Below, piece after piece: positions 44,406 through 53,419 of a stretch of DNA of 64,000 nucleotides. Position numbers and translations under genes: made by a program. Source of the stretch: Macrococcoides bohemicum (GTDB taxonomy: Bacteria; Bacillota; Bacilli; Staphylococcales; Staphylococcaceae). Location: the NCBI RefSeq assembly GCF_003259675.1, contig NZ_PZJG01000003.1, forward strand, positions 1-64,000, written 5' to 3'. Numbering within the stretch: position 1 is the stretch's first letter; the number at the start of each line of letters is the position of its first letter. The notes beneath the pieces were generated by a model. That model saw only the letters and a program-made list of their open reading frames with translations. It searched no databases and was not told where the DNA came from.

Positions 44406-45374
44406 ATGAAATTAGGCGTATTCAATCCTTTATTTAATGATTTATCATTTACAGAAATGTTAGATTATGCACATAAAGCAGGTTTAGAAGCGGTTGAAGT
44501 AGGAACAGGAGGAAATCCTGGTAGTGCACATATTGATGTAGATTTACTACTGGAATCAGAAAGTGCGCGTGAAGAATATTTAGCAGAATTCTCAAAAAGA
44601 GGATTGATGATCAGTGCATTTAGTTGTCACGGTAATCCGATTTCACCAAATGAAGCTGAACGCGTTGATTCAGATAATGCTTTAAGAAATTCAATTAAAC
44701 TAGCATCATTGATGAATGTTCAAGTTGTGAACTGCTTTAGTGGTACAAGTGGTGCAGATGATAATAGCAAATATCCAAACTGGCCGGTAGTAGCATGGCC
44801 AACCGAGTATAAAGATATTTATGATTGGCAATGGGAACAAAAACTTATTCCATATTGGAAAGAAATAGCGGAACTTGCAAAAGCGCATAATGTAAAGATT
44901 GGTATTGAGTTACATGGTGGATTTTTAGTGCATTCACCATACACTATGCTGAAATTACGTGAAGCTACAAATGAATATATTGGTGCAAATTTAGATCCGA
45001 GTCATATGTGGTGGCAAGGGATTGATCCCGTAGCAGCAATTAAAATTTTAGGTAAAGAGCATGCGATTCATCATTTCCATGCTAAAGATACATATATTGA
45101 TCAGGATAATGTCAATATGTATGGATTGTTAGATATGCAGCCGTACGGAGATGTTCTAACACGCAGCTGGACGTTTAGAAGTGTGGGTTGTGGACATGAC
45201 AAATTCGTCTGGTCAAATATGATGAGTGCATTAAGAACTTATGGCTATGATTATGTAGTCAGCATTGAACATGAAGACCCATTAATGAGTGTCGATGAAG
45301 GATTTAGCACAGCAGTTAAGAACTTAAAAGAAGTATTAATAAAAGAAACGCCTGCAAACATGTGGTGGGCATAG
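44406..45374 (+). CDS. Sugar phosphate isomerase/epimerase-type TIM barrel protein
   Basis: 322 residues of the AP-endonuclease-2-like fold. Metal ligands are visible: Glu in IGIELHGGF, Asp/His in [10 protein letters not shown], His in HHFHAKDTY, Glu in VVSIEHEDP. Such proteins epimerise or dehydrate keto-sugars; the pairing with Gfo/Idh/MocA enzymes is common. RBS AGGAGAAG. The reaction here is not determined. Confidence 0.86.
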   Translation: MKLGVFNPLFNDLSFTEMLDYAHKAGLEAVEVGTGGNPGSAHIDVDLLLESESAREEYLAEFSKRGLMISAFSCHGNPISPNEAERVDSDNALRNSIKLASLMNVQVVNCFSGTSGADDNSKYPNWPVVAWPTEYKDIYDWQWEQKLIPYWKEIAELAKAHNVKIGIELHGGFLVHSPYTMLKLREATNEYIGANLDPSHMWWQGIDPVAAIKILGKEHAIHHFHAKDTYIDQDNVNMYGLLDMQPYGDVLTRSWTFRSVGCGHDKFVWSNMMSALRTYGYDYVVSIEHEDPLMSVDEGFSTAVKNLKEVLIKETPANMWWA

Positions 45375-45384
45375 GAGTGATATC

Positions 45385-46494
45385 ATGGCAAATATTAAAT
45401 TAGAACATATTAAAAAGACATATCCAGGTGGCAATACAGTCGTTAAAGATTTCAATCTTGAGATCCAGGATAAAGAATTTATCGTATTCGTTGGACCTTC
45501 AGGGTGTGGGAAATCAACAACATTAAGAATGATTGCAGGTTTAGAAGATATTACTTCAGGTGAATTTACAATTGATGGTGTAAGAATGAATGACGTTGCA
45601 CCGAAAAATCGTGATATCGCAATGGTATTCCAAAATTATGCGTTATATCCACATATGACGGTATTTGATAATATGGCATTCGGTTTAAAATTAAGAAAGT
45701 TACCGAAAGATGAGATTAAACGCCGTGTACATGAAGCAGCTGAAATATTAGGACTTACAGAATATTTAAATCGTAAACCAAAAGCATTATCTGGTGGACA
45801 ACGCCAAAGGGTTGCATTAGGTCGTGCAATTGTCCGTGATGCAAAAGTGTTCTTAATGGATGAACCTTTATCTAACCTGGATGCTAAATTACGTGTTCAA
45901 ATGAGAGCGGAGATTTCAAAATTACATGAAAGAATTCAGACAACGACTATCTATGTAACACATGACCAGACAGAAGCGTTAACGATGGCATCACGTATTG
46001 TCGTATTAAAAGATGGAGATATTATGCAAGTTGGAACACCGCGTGAAGTATATGATCATCCAGAAAATATATTTGTAGCGGAGTTTATCGGCTCCCCACC
46101 AATGAATATCTTTGATGCAACACTTACTGAAAATGGTATAGTTATCGGCAATAAAACATTTGAAGTTCCAGGTGGTATTATGAAATCTTTAAAATCTCGT
46201 GGATACGTGGGGAAAAATATTAAATTTGGTATCAGACCAGAAGATATTCATGATGAGACTTTATTTATCAATGCTTCATTAAAAACTTCATTTGATTCAA
46301 CTGTGACAGTAAGTGAGTTACTTGGTTCTGAAGTGATGATCTATTCTCAATTAGAAGGACAGGAATTTATTTCTAAAGTAGATGCGCGTAATGATTTATA
46401 TGCAGGAGATAAGATTACATTAGCATTTGATATGAACAAAGCACATTTCTTTGATGCAGAAACAACAGCAAGAATAAAAAATGTAAACGAGTAA
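45385..46494 (+). CDS. Sugar ABC transporter ATP-binding protein (MsmK/UgpC/MalK type)
   Basis: 369 residues: Walker [12 protein letters not shown]-loop [10 protein letters not shown], signature [14 protein letters not shown], Walker [12 protein letters not shown]-loop VTHDQ, then the C-terminal OB/TOBE regulatory part found in CUT1 sugar ATPases (RPEDIHDE). It powers the transporter at 37579-40607. RBS AGGAGTG. Confidence 0.94.
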   Translation: MANIKLEHIKKTYPGGNTVVKDFNLEIQDKEFIVFVGPSGCGKSTTLRMIAGLEDITSGEFTIDGVRMNDVAPKNRDIAMVFQNYALYPHMTVFDNMAFGLKLRKLPKDEIKRRVHEAAEILGLTEYLNRKPKALSGGQRQRVALGRAIVRDAKVFLMDEPLSNLDAKLRVQMRAEISKLHERIQTTTIYVTHDQTEALTMASRIVVLKDGDIMQVGTPREVYDHPENIFVAEFIGSPPMNIFDATLTENGIVIGNKTFEVPGGIMKSLKSRGYVGKNIKFGIRPEDIHDETLFINASLKTSFDSTVTVSELLGSEVMIYSQLEGQEFISKVDARNDLYAGDKITLAFDMNKAHFFDAETTARIKNVNE

Positions 46495-46515
46495 ATGTGC
46501 ACGAAGGAGAAAGCG

Positions 46516-48171
46516 ATGAAAAGACAATGGTGGAAAGAAGCAGTTTGTTATCAGGTTTATCCAAGAAGTTTCAAAGATTCTAATGGTGATGGTATTGGTG
46601 ATATTAATGGCATCACTGAAAAGTTAGATTACTTAAAGGCATTAGGTATAGACGTCATCTGGGTATCTCCAATCTATGATTCACCAAACGATGATAATGG
46701 GTATGATATTAGTGATTATCAAAATATTATGAGTGACTTCGGTACGATGGAAGACTTTGATCGATTATTACTTGAAACGCATCAACGTGGTATGAAACTT
46801 ATTATGGATCTTGTCATTAATCATACAAGTGATGAGCATCCTTGGTTTATAGAAGCAAAGACATCAGAAAACTCAGCGTATAGAGACTGGTATATTTGGC
46901 AGGATAGTAAAGAGGGAAAAGAACCGAATAACTGGGCAAGTATCTTTGAAGGATCTGCATGGGAATATGAGCCGGTATCTGAACAATATTATTTCCATAC
47001 GTTCAGTAGAAAACAACCCGATTTAAACTGGGATAATCAAGAGATGCGTCATGCAATTTATAATATGATTAACTGGTGGCTGGATAAAGGAATTGACGGA
47101 TTCAGAGTAGATGCTATCAGTCATATTAAGAAATCATTTGATAAAGGTGATATTGAAAACCCAGAAGGATTAGAGTATGTTCAATCCTTTACAAGGCATA
47201 TGAATCAGCCTGGCATACAGACGTACCTTGAAGAATTAAAGAGAGAAACATTTGAGAAGTACGATATAATGACTGTTGGTGAAGCAAATGGTGTTACAAT
47301 TGAAGACTCAAATGAGTGGGTTGGAGAAGAAGATGGCAAGTTTAATATGGTCTTCCAGTTCGAACATCTTAAACTTTGGGAGGTTCATGACAAGAAACTC
47401 AACATCTTAAAATACAAAAATGTATTGAATAACTGGCAAGTTGGACTTCATAACAGTGGATGGAATGCGCTGTTCATAGAAAATCATGATAGACCAAGAA
47501 TACCATCTACATGGGGTTCTGAAGACTATCGTATGGAAAGTGCGACTGCTCATGGTGCAGTATATTTCCTTCAGCAAGGTACACCGTTTATTTACCAGGG
47601 TCAGGAAATTGGCATGACGAATTATCCGTTTACCGATATAACTGAGTTTGATGATGTACATGCGAAAAATATCTATAATGTGGATCTTGCTGCCGGTAGA
47701 GAAGCAGATGACATTATTGCCGACCTGCAACTCAATTCTAGAGATAATTCAAGAACACCGATGCAATGGGACAATAGTGAAAATGCTGGATTTACAGAAG
47801 GTACACCATGGATGAAAGTTAATCCGAACTATACTATGATTAACGTGCAGGAAGAAGAAAGAAATGAGCATTCAGTATTAAACTTTTACAAAAAAATGAT
47901 TCAATTTAAAAAATCACATGATATTGTTACTTATGGTGACTTCAAATTAGTTTATGCAGAAGATGAACATGTATTTGCATATGTACGAACATTGAATAAA
48001 GAAAAGTTATATGTTATCGGAAATTTAACTGATCAGGAAGTGACATTACAATCAGAAAATATTCAATATAACTCAGAAGATATCGTTTTAAATAACTATG
48101 CAATTGAAGCACACAATGACACATCATTATCATTAAAACCATTCGAAACAAGAGTATATTATGTGAAATAA
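46516..48171 (+). CDS. GH13 alpha-glucosidase / oligo-1,6-glucosidase
   Basis: 551-residue cytosolic glycoside hydrolase. GH13 regions: DLVINHTSDEHPWF, the nucleophile in GFRVDAISHI, acid/base Glu in VGEANGVT, and IENHDRPRIPS; N-terminal WWKEAVCYQVYPRSFKDSNG. It resembles MalL/oligo-1,6-glucosidase more than a phosphotrehalase, but the substrate (maltose, isomaltose, trehalulose, sucrose isomers) cannot be fixed by eye. ATG 46516 follows GAAGGAG; the in-frame ATG 46495 abuts the previous stop without RBS. Last gene of the operon. Confidence 0.9.
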   Translation: MKRQWWKEAVCYQVYPRSFKDSNGDGIGDINGITEKLDYLKALGIDVIWVSPIYDSPNDDNGYDISDYQNIMSDFGTMEDFDRLLLETHQRGMKLIMDLVINHTSDEHPWFIEAKTSENSAYRDWYIWQDSKEGKEPNNWASIFEGSAWEYEPVSEQYYFHTFSRKQPDLNWDNQEMRHAIYNMINWWLDKGIDGFRVDAISHIKKSFDKGDIENPEGLEYVQSFTRHMNQPGIQTYLEELKRETFEKYDIMTVGEANGVTIEDSNEWVGEEDGKFNMVFQFEHLKLWEVHDKKLNILKYKNVLNNWQVGLHNSGWNALFIENHDRPRIPSTWGSEDYRMESATAHGAVYFLQQGTPFIYQGQEIGMTNYPFTDITEFDDVHAKNIYNVDLAAGREADDIIADLQLNSRDNSRTPMQWDNSENAGFTEGTPWMKVNPNYTMINVQEEERNEHSVLNFYKKMIQFKKSHDIVTYGDFKLVYAEDEHVFAYVRTLNKEKLYVIGNLTDQEVTLQSENIQYNSEDIVLNNYAIEAHNDTSLSLKPFETRVYYVK

Positions 48172-48173
48172 AG

Positions 48174-48202
48174 AAAATCCCTTGAGTTTTCAAGGGATTT
48201 TT
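48174..48202. terminator. Disaccharide operon terminator
   Basis: 11-bp stem AAAATCCCTTG/CAAGGGATTTT, 6-base loop, short T-run; also serves the convergent DUF2188 gene. Confidence 0.82.
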
Positions 48203-48219
48203 ACTATATATTATAAAAG

Positions 48220-48630
48220 TTATTCACCCTTCTTATGCTCAATTACTGTACTACCTTTATTCGCAGCAATTTCTTTTGCACGGACAACTGCTTCTTTTTT
48301 CGTATCGAACGTTTGAGATGCACGTTTAGAACCTTTTGTTTTCACTTTCCATGACTCGTCTTCGAAATACACTTCAACGTCATTATCCATTAAATCAACA
48401 TTCACTGAATCGTTTTTCTTATGCTGTGTAATCTTTTTATTCTTTAATTCATCCAGTTCATCTTTTGTCGCATCTTTATACCAGTCTTGAGCTTGTTTCG
48501 TAGCGATAGGGATCAAATCTTCCTCTTTGTAACCTTGTTTCAACATTGCGTTACCGATATCAATGGCTTTCTTACGCTCGAGTTCATCAAAGTTCTTCCA
48601 GCTGTTAGGATAATCTTTCATTGTCCACAT
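48220..48630 (-). CDS. DUF2188 stress-type protein (YdaT-like)
   Basis: 136 residues. N-terminal WTMKDYPNSWKNFDELERKK resembles YdaT-like proteins; the C-terminal half (WKVKTKGSKRASQTFDTKKE, then a short helix and TVIEHKK) is DUF2188. Members are associated with general stress in Bacillus. RBS GAGGAGGT. Confidence 0.78.
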   Translation of the reverse strand: MWTMKDYPNSWKNFDELERKKAIDIGNAMLKQGYKEEDLIPIATKQAQDWYKDATKDELDELKNKKITQHKKNDSVNVDLMDNDVEVYFEDESWKVKTKGSKRASQTFDTKKEAVVRAKEIAANKGSTVIEHKKGE

Positions 48631-48748
48631 ATCGAAACCTCCTCAAAAATTATATTCATTTTATATATAACCTGTAATAAATTTCTTAAGCATTTGATAT
48701 TAAAAAAATTATTTTCCTAACAAATATAGATATATTAATTATGATAAT

Positions 48749-49072
48749 GTGATTACAGTAAATATTTATTACTCAGGAAATAAAGGCAATGCACGAAAGT
48801 TTGCAGAGGAAATGAATCGTACAGGGATAGTAGACAGAATTAAAGCACAACCAGGGAATACCCGTTATGAATATTTTATACCCGTTGATGATCCTGAAAC
48901 AATATTGTTAATCGATAGCTGGGAGAACCAAGAAGCAATTGATAAACATCATGCTTCTGAAATGATATCAGAAATAACAGAGCTGCGAGAGAAATATGAT
49001 TTACGCATGAAAGTTGAGCGCTATGTTTCGGATGAATTAGGAGAACATGATGCGAAGTTTATAAGAGAGTAG
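48749..49072 (+). CDS. Antibiotic biosynthesis monooxygenase (ABM) domain protein
   Basis: 107-residue ferredoxin-like dimer of the quinol monooxygenase YgiN type: VNIYYSGNKGNARKFAEEM, RYEYFIPVDDPETILLIDSW and ENQEAIDKHHAS (conserved His). GTG 48749 gives the usual N-terminus but has no ribosome site; a TATGATAAT-like box abuts the start. Either translation is leaderless or the 5' signals were lost. Confidence 0.8.
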   Translation: MITVNIYYSGNKGNARKFAEEMNRTGIVDRIKAQPGNTRYEYFIPVDDPETILLIDSWENQEAIDKHHASEMISEITELREKYDLRMKVERYVSDELGEHDAKFIRE

Positions 49073-49185
49073 CTGGGATTCTTTTTTATCTTCTTCTTTT
49101 ACACAACTTTTTATTTCGTCTATGTACTTTTAATTTAGAAACTATGATATCATTTTATAGAGATTATTTAAAGGGTAACTGAAAT

Positions 49186-49392
49186 TTGACTGTTAAAATT
49201 ATGACTTTATGGAATGGCAGATTAGATAGTGCTTATGCGCCTGGTGTCAGTGCACCTGCTGTATTTGGTATGACACCATTTCAGCTCGAATGTATCGTTC
49301 AAGCGGTGCTTCATACGACTAATATAAATTCAGTCAGTATTGGTGAAATGAATCCACAATATGATGTAGATAATCGCACAAATTATGCATAG
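49186..49392 (+). pseudogene. 3' remnant of formimidoylglutamase (hutG-like)
   Basis: About 68 codons match the C-terminal end of ureohydrolases: LDSAYAPGVSAPAVFGMTPF, then VSIGEMNPQYDVDNRT. Normal enzymes have ~310 residues, so the first three quarters, including the metal-binding loops, are missing. It precedes the glutamate transporter gene; histidine breakdown by HutG yields glutamate, so a hut/gltS neighbourhood may once have existed. Confidence 0.7.
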
Positions 49393-49419
49393 AATTATTT
49401 ATTAATAAGGGGGATAAAT

Positions 49420-50610
49420 ATGACGATAACATTAAATGAAATTACGACAGTTTTATTAGCTTTTTCAGTTTATTTTATTGGTGAATTTTTAATTAAAAAA
49501 TTGGATTTATTATATCGATTTGCAATACCAGCTCCGGTGATAGGCGGTTTATTATTCGCTTTAATTGCCTGGCTTTTATCAAGCTTTAATATTTTAACGT
49601 TCAAAATGAATACAGAGTTTCAATCGTTGTTTATGTTAGCCTTCTTTACGACAATTGGATTAGGCGCAAGCTTTGCATTAATTAAATTAGGTGGAAAGAT
49701 ATTAATAATTTACTGGCTTGCTTGTGGTTTCTTAGCATTGTTACAAAATGTAATCGGTGTGGGCATGGCAAGTATGTTCGGTATGAATCCTTTAATGGGT
49801 GTTGTAATGGGAGCGGCATCTATGGAAGGTGGCCATGGTGGTGTAACAGCCTATGGTACGACGATTGAAGAAATGGGTGTTAATGGTGCGTTGTCTATAG
49901 GTTTAGCGTCAGCGACATTAGGATTAATTTCCGGTGGTCTTGTAGGTGGTCCGGTTGTTCAAAACTTAATTAGAAAGTACAATTTGAAACCAACCGACTC
50001 AGTAGTAACAAGTAAAAGTTCAGTAGACATTCCGGAAGAAAGTATAGATGCAAATCAATTTATAAGAACATCAGCGGTTATTGTGTTCTGTATGGCGATT
50101 GGTTCATTATTAGGCGATTGGTTTACAAATGCTACTGGATTCGCATTGCCAGGGTATGTTGGTGCGATGTTCTTAGCGGTCATCGTCCGTAATGTTATAG
50201 AAGGTGTTAAGCCTGAGGTGATCAATTTGAAAGTAAACGGAATTATTGGTGATATCACGTTAGCTGTCTTCTTATCAATGGCATTAATGAGTATTAACTT
50301 TGCTGAAATTACTGGTAATGTGGTTCCGATTATTGCAACATTAATTGTACAAGTAATTGCGATTGTATTATTCGGTCGATTTATATTATTTAAATTATTA
50401 GGAAAATCTTATGACAGTGCAGTGATGGTAGCTGGTTTCTTAGGTCACGGTTTAGGTGCAACACCTAACGCCATGGCAAACATGGACTCTGTTACAAAAT
50501 TATTTGGCCCTTCACAAAGAGCGTTTCTCATTGTACCTGTTGTAGGAGCATTCTTAATAGACGTATTTTCAGTACCAATCATTATTATGACGATAAATTT
50601 ATTCAGTTAA
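49420..50610 (+). CDS. gltS: Sodium/glutamate symporter
   Basis: 396-residue GltS-family carrier with about ten transmembrane helices. Both inverted-repeat halves carry the glycine-rich motif: GAASMEGGHGGVTAYG and GFLGHGLGATPNAMANM. Imports glutamate with sodium. RBS AAGGGGGAT. Single-gene unit closed by a terminator. Confidence 0.93.
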   Translation: MTITLNEITTVLLAFSVYFIGEFLIKKLDLLYRFAIPAPVIGGLLFALIAWLLSSFNILTFKMNTEFQSLFMLAFFTTIGLGASFALIKLGGKILIIYWLACGFLALLQNVIGVGMASMFGMNPLMGVVMGAASMEGGHGGVTAYGTTIEEMGVNGALSIGLASATLGLISGGLVGGPVVQNLIRKYNLKPTDSVVTSKSSVDIPEESIDANQFIRTSAVIVFCMAIGSLLGDWFTNATGFALPGYVGAMFLAVIVRNVIEGVKPEVINLKVNGIIGDITLAVFLSMALMSINFAEITGNVVPIIATLIVQVIAIVLFGRFILFKLLGKSYDSAVMVAGFLGHGLGATPNAMANMDSVTKLFGPSQRAFLIVPVVGAFLIDVFSVPIIIMTINLFS

Positions 50611-50621
50611 TACAAATATGT

Positions 50622-50652
50622 AAAAGCTCAGAATTTTTTCTGGGCTTTTTTT
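50622..50652 (+). terminator. gltS terminator
   Basis: Stem AGCTCAGA/TCTGGGCT with one wobble pair inside an A/T-flanked hairpin and a T-run. Confidence 0.82.
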
Positions 50653-50800
50653 GATGGCAATAATTTATTTGCTAAATAGTGATTTTATATTAGTGGGTGA
50701 TTATTTCTCATCGCATATAGTTAATATTGTTGCATATTATTACGATATGTGGGAATGTATAAGTATTAATGTGTGAATGCACAAAGGGAGTGTGTGTATT

Positions 50801-51559
50801 GTGACTGTTGATGAGAGATATAATGAAATTTTAAATTTATTGTTAAAGCATAAGAAACTTCGCTCTAAAGAAACTGCGCATTTATTGAATGTGTCTTTCG
50901 AAACGATACGCCGTGATTTTGAAGCATTAGAATTGCAAGGGAAGTTAAAGCGAGTACATGGTGGTGCTGAATATATTGAACCGAAGTCGGATGTGGAGAA
51001 GAATTTCATAGAGCGTGAGAATTTATATGCAGAAGAGAAGAAAGAGATTGCCAGAAAGGCAACGCAGTTTGTAAAAGAGGGAATGTCCATTGCATTAGAT
51101 GTGAGTACGACAAATACAGCGATTGCGAGACGTCTTACCAGGAAGTTTAACCGCTTAACCATTATTACCAACAGTCTTCCCATCATAGAGATTGTTGCTA
51201 AAATAACAACTTTCACAGTTATTGTGCCAGGTGGCGTGTTATATAATCAGGAACGTTGTATTATTGGGGATGTTGCGATTGAGCATATTAGCAAATATAA
51301 TATTGATTTATTCTTTATGAGTTTAAGTGGTATTGATATGCACAAAGGTTTTACAGATTACGGTATGGAAGAGGTAAAGATCAAGAAGGCATTTCATTCT
51401 CATGCGCAAACTGTTGTGGCTGTTGCCGATCATAGTAAGTTTGATAATGTGTCCCTAATTCATCTGGGGGATGATTGTTTATGTGGTGTAATAATTACTG
51501 ATGAGCAATTGGATGAAAATATAAAAGAGAAATATACGAGTAAATATAAAATTATATAG
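50801..51559 (+). CDS. DeoR-family regulator of the Ugp-like operon
   Basis: 252 residues. DeoR helix-turn-helix LRSKETAHLLNVSFETIRRD followed by FEALELQGKLKRVHGGAEY, then the DeoR sensor domain (SIALDVSTTNTAIARRL, LTIITNSLPI, FMSLSGID). DeoR sensors usually bind phosphorylated sugars. GTG 50801 follows AAGGGAG by 10 bases; ATG 50777 lacks a site. It lies upstream of the ABC operon, separated by a terminator, and probably regulates it. Confidence 0.88.
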   Translation: MTVDERYNEILNLLLKHKKLRSKETAHLLNVSFETIRRDFEALELQGKLKRVHGGAEYIEPKSDVEKNFIERENLYAEEKKEIARKATQFVKEGMSIALDVSTTNTAIARRLTRKFNRLTIITNSLPIIEIVAKITTFTVIVPGGVLYNQERCIIGDVAIEHISKYNIDLFFMSLSGIDMHKGFTDYGMEEVKIKKAFHSHAQTVVAVADHSKFDNVSLIHLGDDCLCGVIITDEQLDENIKEKYTSKYKII

Positions 51560-51570
51560 ATAGATTGATT

Positions 51571-51602
51571 AAACACACAAATTTATTTGTGTGTTTTTTA
51601 TG
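51571..51602 (+). terminator. deoR-type gene terminator
   Basis: Stem AAACACACAAA/TTTGTGTGTTT with a short A/T loop and T-run. The promoter of the ABC operon must lie in 51603-51678. Confidence 0.85.
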
Positions 51603-51678
51603 TATTTACACATAATTTACATACTATTAACACTGAATACATAATTACCTTGTATATTAGCAATGAAAGGAGATCAAC

Positions 51679-52569
51679 ATGAACAAGAATAAGAAGTTAT
51701 TAAAAAGCAATTGGCTGACTTTATTATGTTTTATTCTGCCTTGTTTAATTCCATTAACAGCATTCTGGATTTTTCCGATGTTCTATAGCTTTTATATCAG
51801 CTTTACAGATTGGGATTTTATGAGTGAAGAATACAATATGGTTGCATTAGGTAATTATCAAAGTATTTTAACTGATGAGCAGTTTTACAAAGTACTATGG
51901 AATACATTTTACTTTGTAGTTGGAACAACAATTCCTACTTTAGTAATGGGGTTATGTTTCGCGTTGCTCGTTGTGAAGAAGATTCATCTTGGTGGCATTT
52001 ACAGAACATTACTATTCTCGCCCTGGATTACTCCGATGGTTGCTGTGTCAATCGTCTGGTCATGGATCTTTGAACCGAAAGTAGGTGTTCTCAATCAAGT
52101 ATTAGGGATGTTTCATTTAGGGCAACCAGGTTGGTTGCAATCTTCACAGTGGGCGATGGTAGCAGTCATTATCGTTACGGTGTGGAAAGGTATTGGGTGG
52201 GCGATGATTTTTTATTTAGATGCATTAAAGAAAGTGCCTAAAGAACTTTATCAGGCAGCTTCAATTGATGGTACACCACCATTTAGGCAACTGATGAAGA
52301 TTACATTACCAATGATCTCACCTACGACATTTTTCTTAGTAATTATTCTGGCAATTGATGCTTTGCAAGCTTATGACCAGTTCCAGATATTAACGCAAGG
52401 TGGCCCTGCTGGTTCAACGCGAACGATATTGTACATGTATTATCAGATGGCCTTTGAAGAATACAATATGGGCCGTGCGACAGCACTTGCTACGATATTA
52501 ATTATTATTACAGCGATACTTTCATCAATACAGTTCTATGTTTCTAAGAAGTGGGTGCATTATCAATGA
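51679..52569 (+). CDS. ABC transporter permease (UgpA-type)
   Basis: 296 residues, six transmembrane segments; EAA loop ELYQAASIDGTPPFRQLMKI with TLPMISP. It most resembles permease A of glycerol-3-phosphate/sugar (CUT1) transporters. RBS AAAGGAG. Its stop overlaps the next start (ATGA). Confidence 0.9.
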   Translation: MNKNKKLLKSNWLTLLCFILPCLIPLTAFWIFPMFYSFYISFTDWDFMSEEYNMVALGNYQSILTDEQFYKVLWNTFYFVVGTTIPTLVMGLCFALLVVKKIHLGGIYRTLLFSPWITPMVAVSIVWSWIFEPKVGVLNQVLGMFHLGQPGWLQSSQWAMVAVIIVTVWKGIGWAMIFYLDALKKVPKELYQAASIDGTPPFRQLMKITLPMISPTTFFLVIILAIDALQAYDQFQILTQGGPAGSTRTILYMYYQMAFEEYNMGRATALATILIIITAILSSIQFYVSKKWVHYQ

Positions 52570-53390
52570 GGAAATTAAATTTAACGATTAGACATATAAT
52601 ATTAGCACTTGCAAGTTTTCTGATGTTCTTTCCGTTCCTATGGATGATTCTCAGTGCGTTAAAGACAAAAGACGAAATTTTCCAGGTGCCATTCAAGTTA
52701 TTTCCGGCATCCCCGCAATGGGAGACATTCAATAGTGCATTCCATTCAGCACCTTTTGCAACTTATATTTGGAATAGTACGTATACATCCATTGCTATCG
52801 TATTAATTCAAACTGTAACATCAGCATTATTTGCGTATGCACTTACACAAATGCAGTGGAAAGGTAAGCATACATTGTTCTCAATCGTTATGGGAACGTA
52901 TATGTTGCCGGCAGCTGCAACTTACGTACCGAGCTATGTCATTTTAAGTAAATTAAATTTAATTGATAGTCATATCGGATTAATTATTTCGAGTGCAGCG
53001 AGTGTGTATGGCGTATTTTTATTCAGACAGGCATTTAAACAGATTTCTAAAGAAGTGATTCAAGCGGCACTCATTGATGGTGCGAGTCACTTCAAGATTT
53101 TATTTAGAATTATGTTTCCATTAACGAAACCTACTTTTGTTACGTTTATGTTGATCAGTTTTGTACAGAATTACAACAGTTATTTATGGCCTTCGTTAAT
53201 CTTGCAATCACAAGAGAAAATGTTGATTACCAATGGTTTGAGACAGTTCTTTATTGAAGGTGGGGCATATGGCGTGAAGTGGCCGGAAGTTATGGCAGCT
53301 TCAACGTTTACAATCTTACCTTTACTCATCTTGTTCTTTGCGATTCAAAAGGTATTTGTAAGTGGTATTTCAGACAATGGTATTAAATAA
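52566..53390 (+). CDS. ABC transporter permease (UgpE-type)
   Basis: 274 residues, six transmembrane segments; EAA loop VIQAALIDGASHFKILFRIM with FPLTKP. ATG 52566 overlaps the previous stop; an in-frame GTG 52551 is less likely. SFVQNYNSYLWPSLIL is the usual UgpE/MalG-type segment before the last helices. Confidence 0.9.
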   Translation: MRKLNLTIRHIILALASFLMFFPFLWMILSALKTKDEIFQVPFKLFPASPQWETFNSAFHSAPFATYIWNSTYTSIAIVLIQTVTSALFAYALTQMQWKGKHTLFSIVMGTYMLPAAATYVPSYVILSKLNLIDSHIGLIISSAASVYGVFLFRQAFKQISKEVIQAALIDGASHFKILFRIMFPLTKPTFVTFMLISFVQNYNSYLWPSLILQSQEKMLITNGLRQFFIEGGAYGVKWPEVMAASTFTILPLLILFFAIQKVFVSGISDNGIK

Positions 53391-53419
53391 ATTATCATAA
53401 TTTAAGGGAGAATGAAAAA

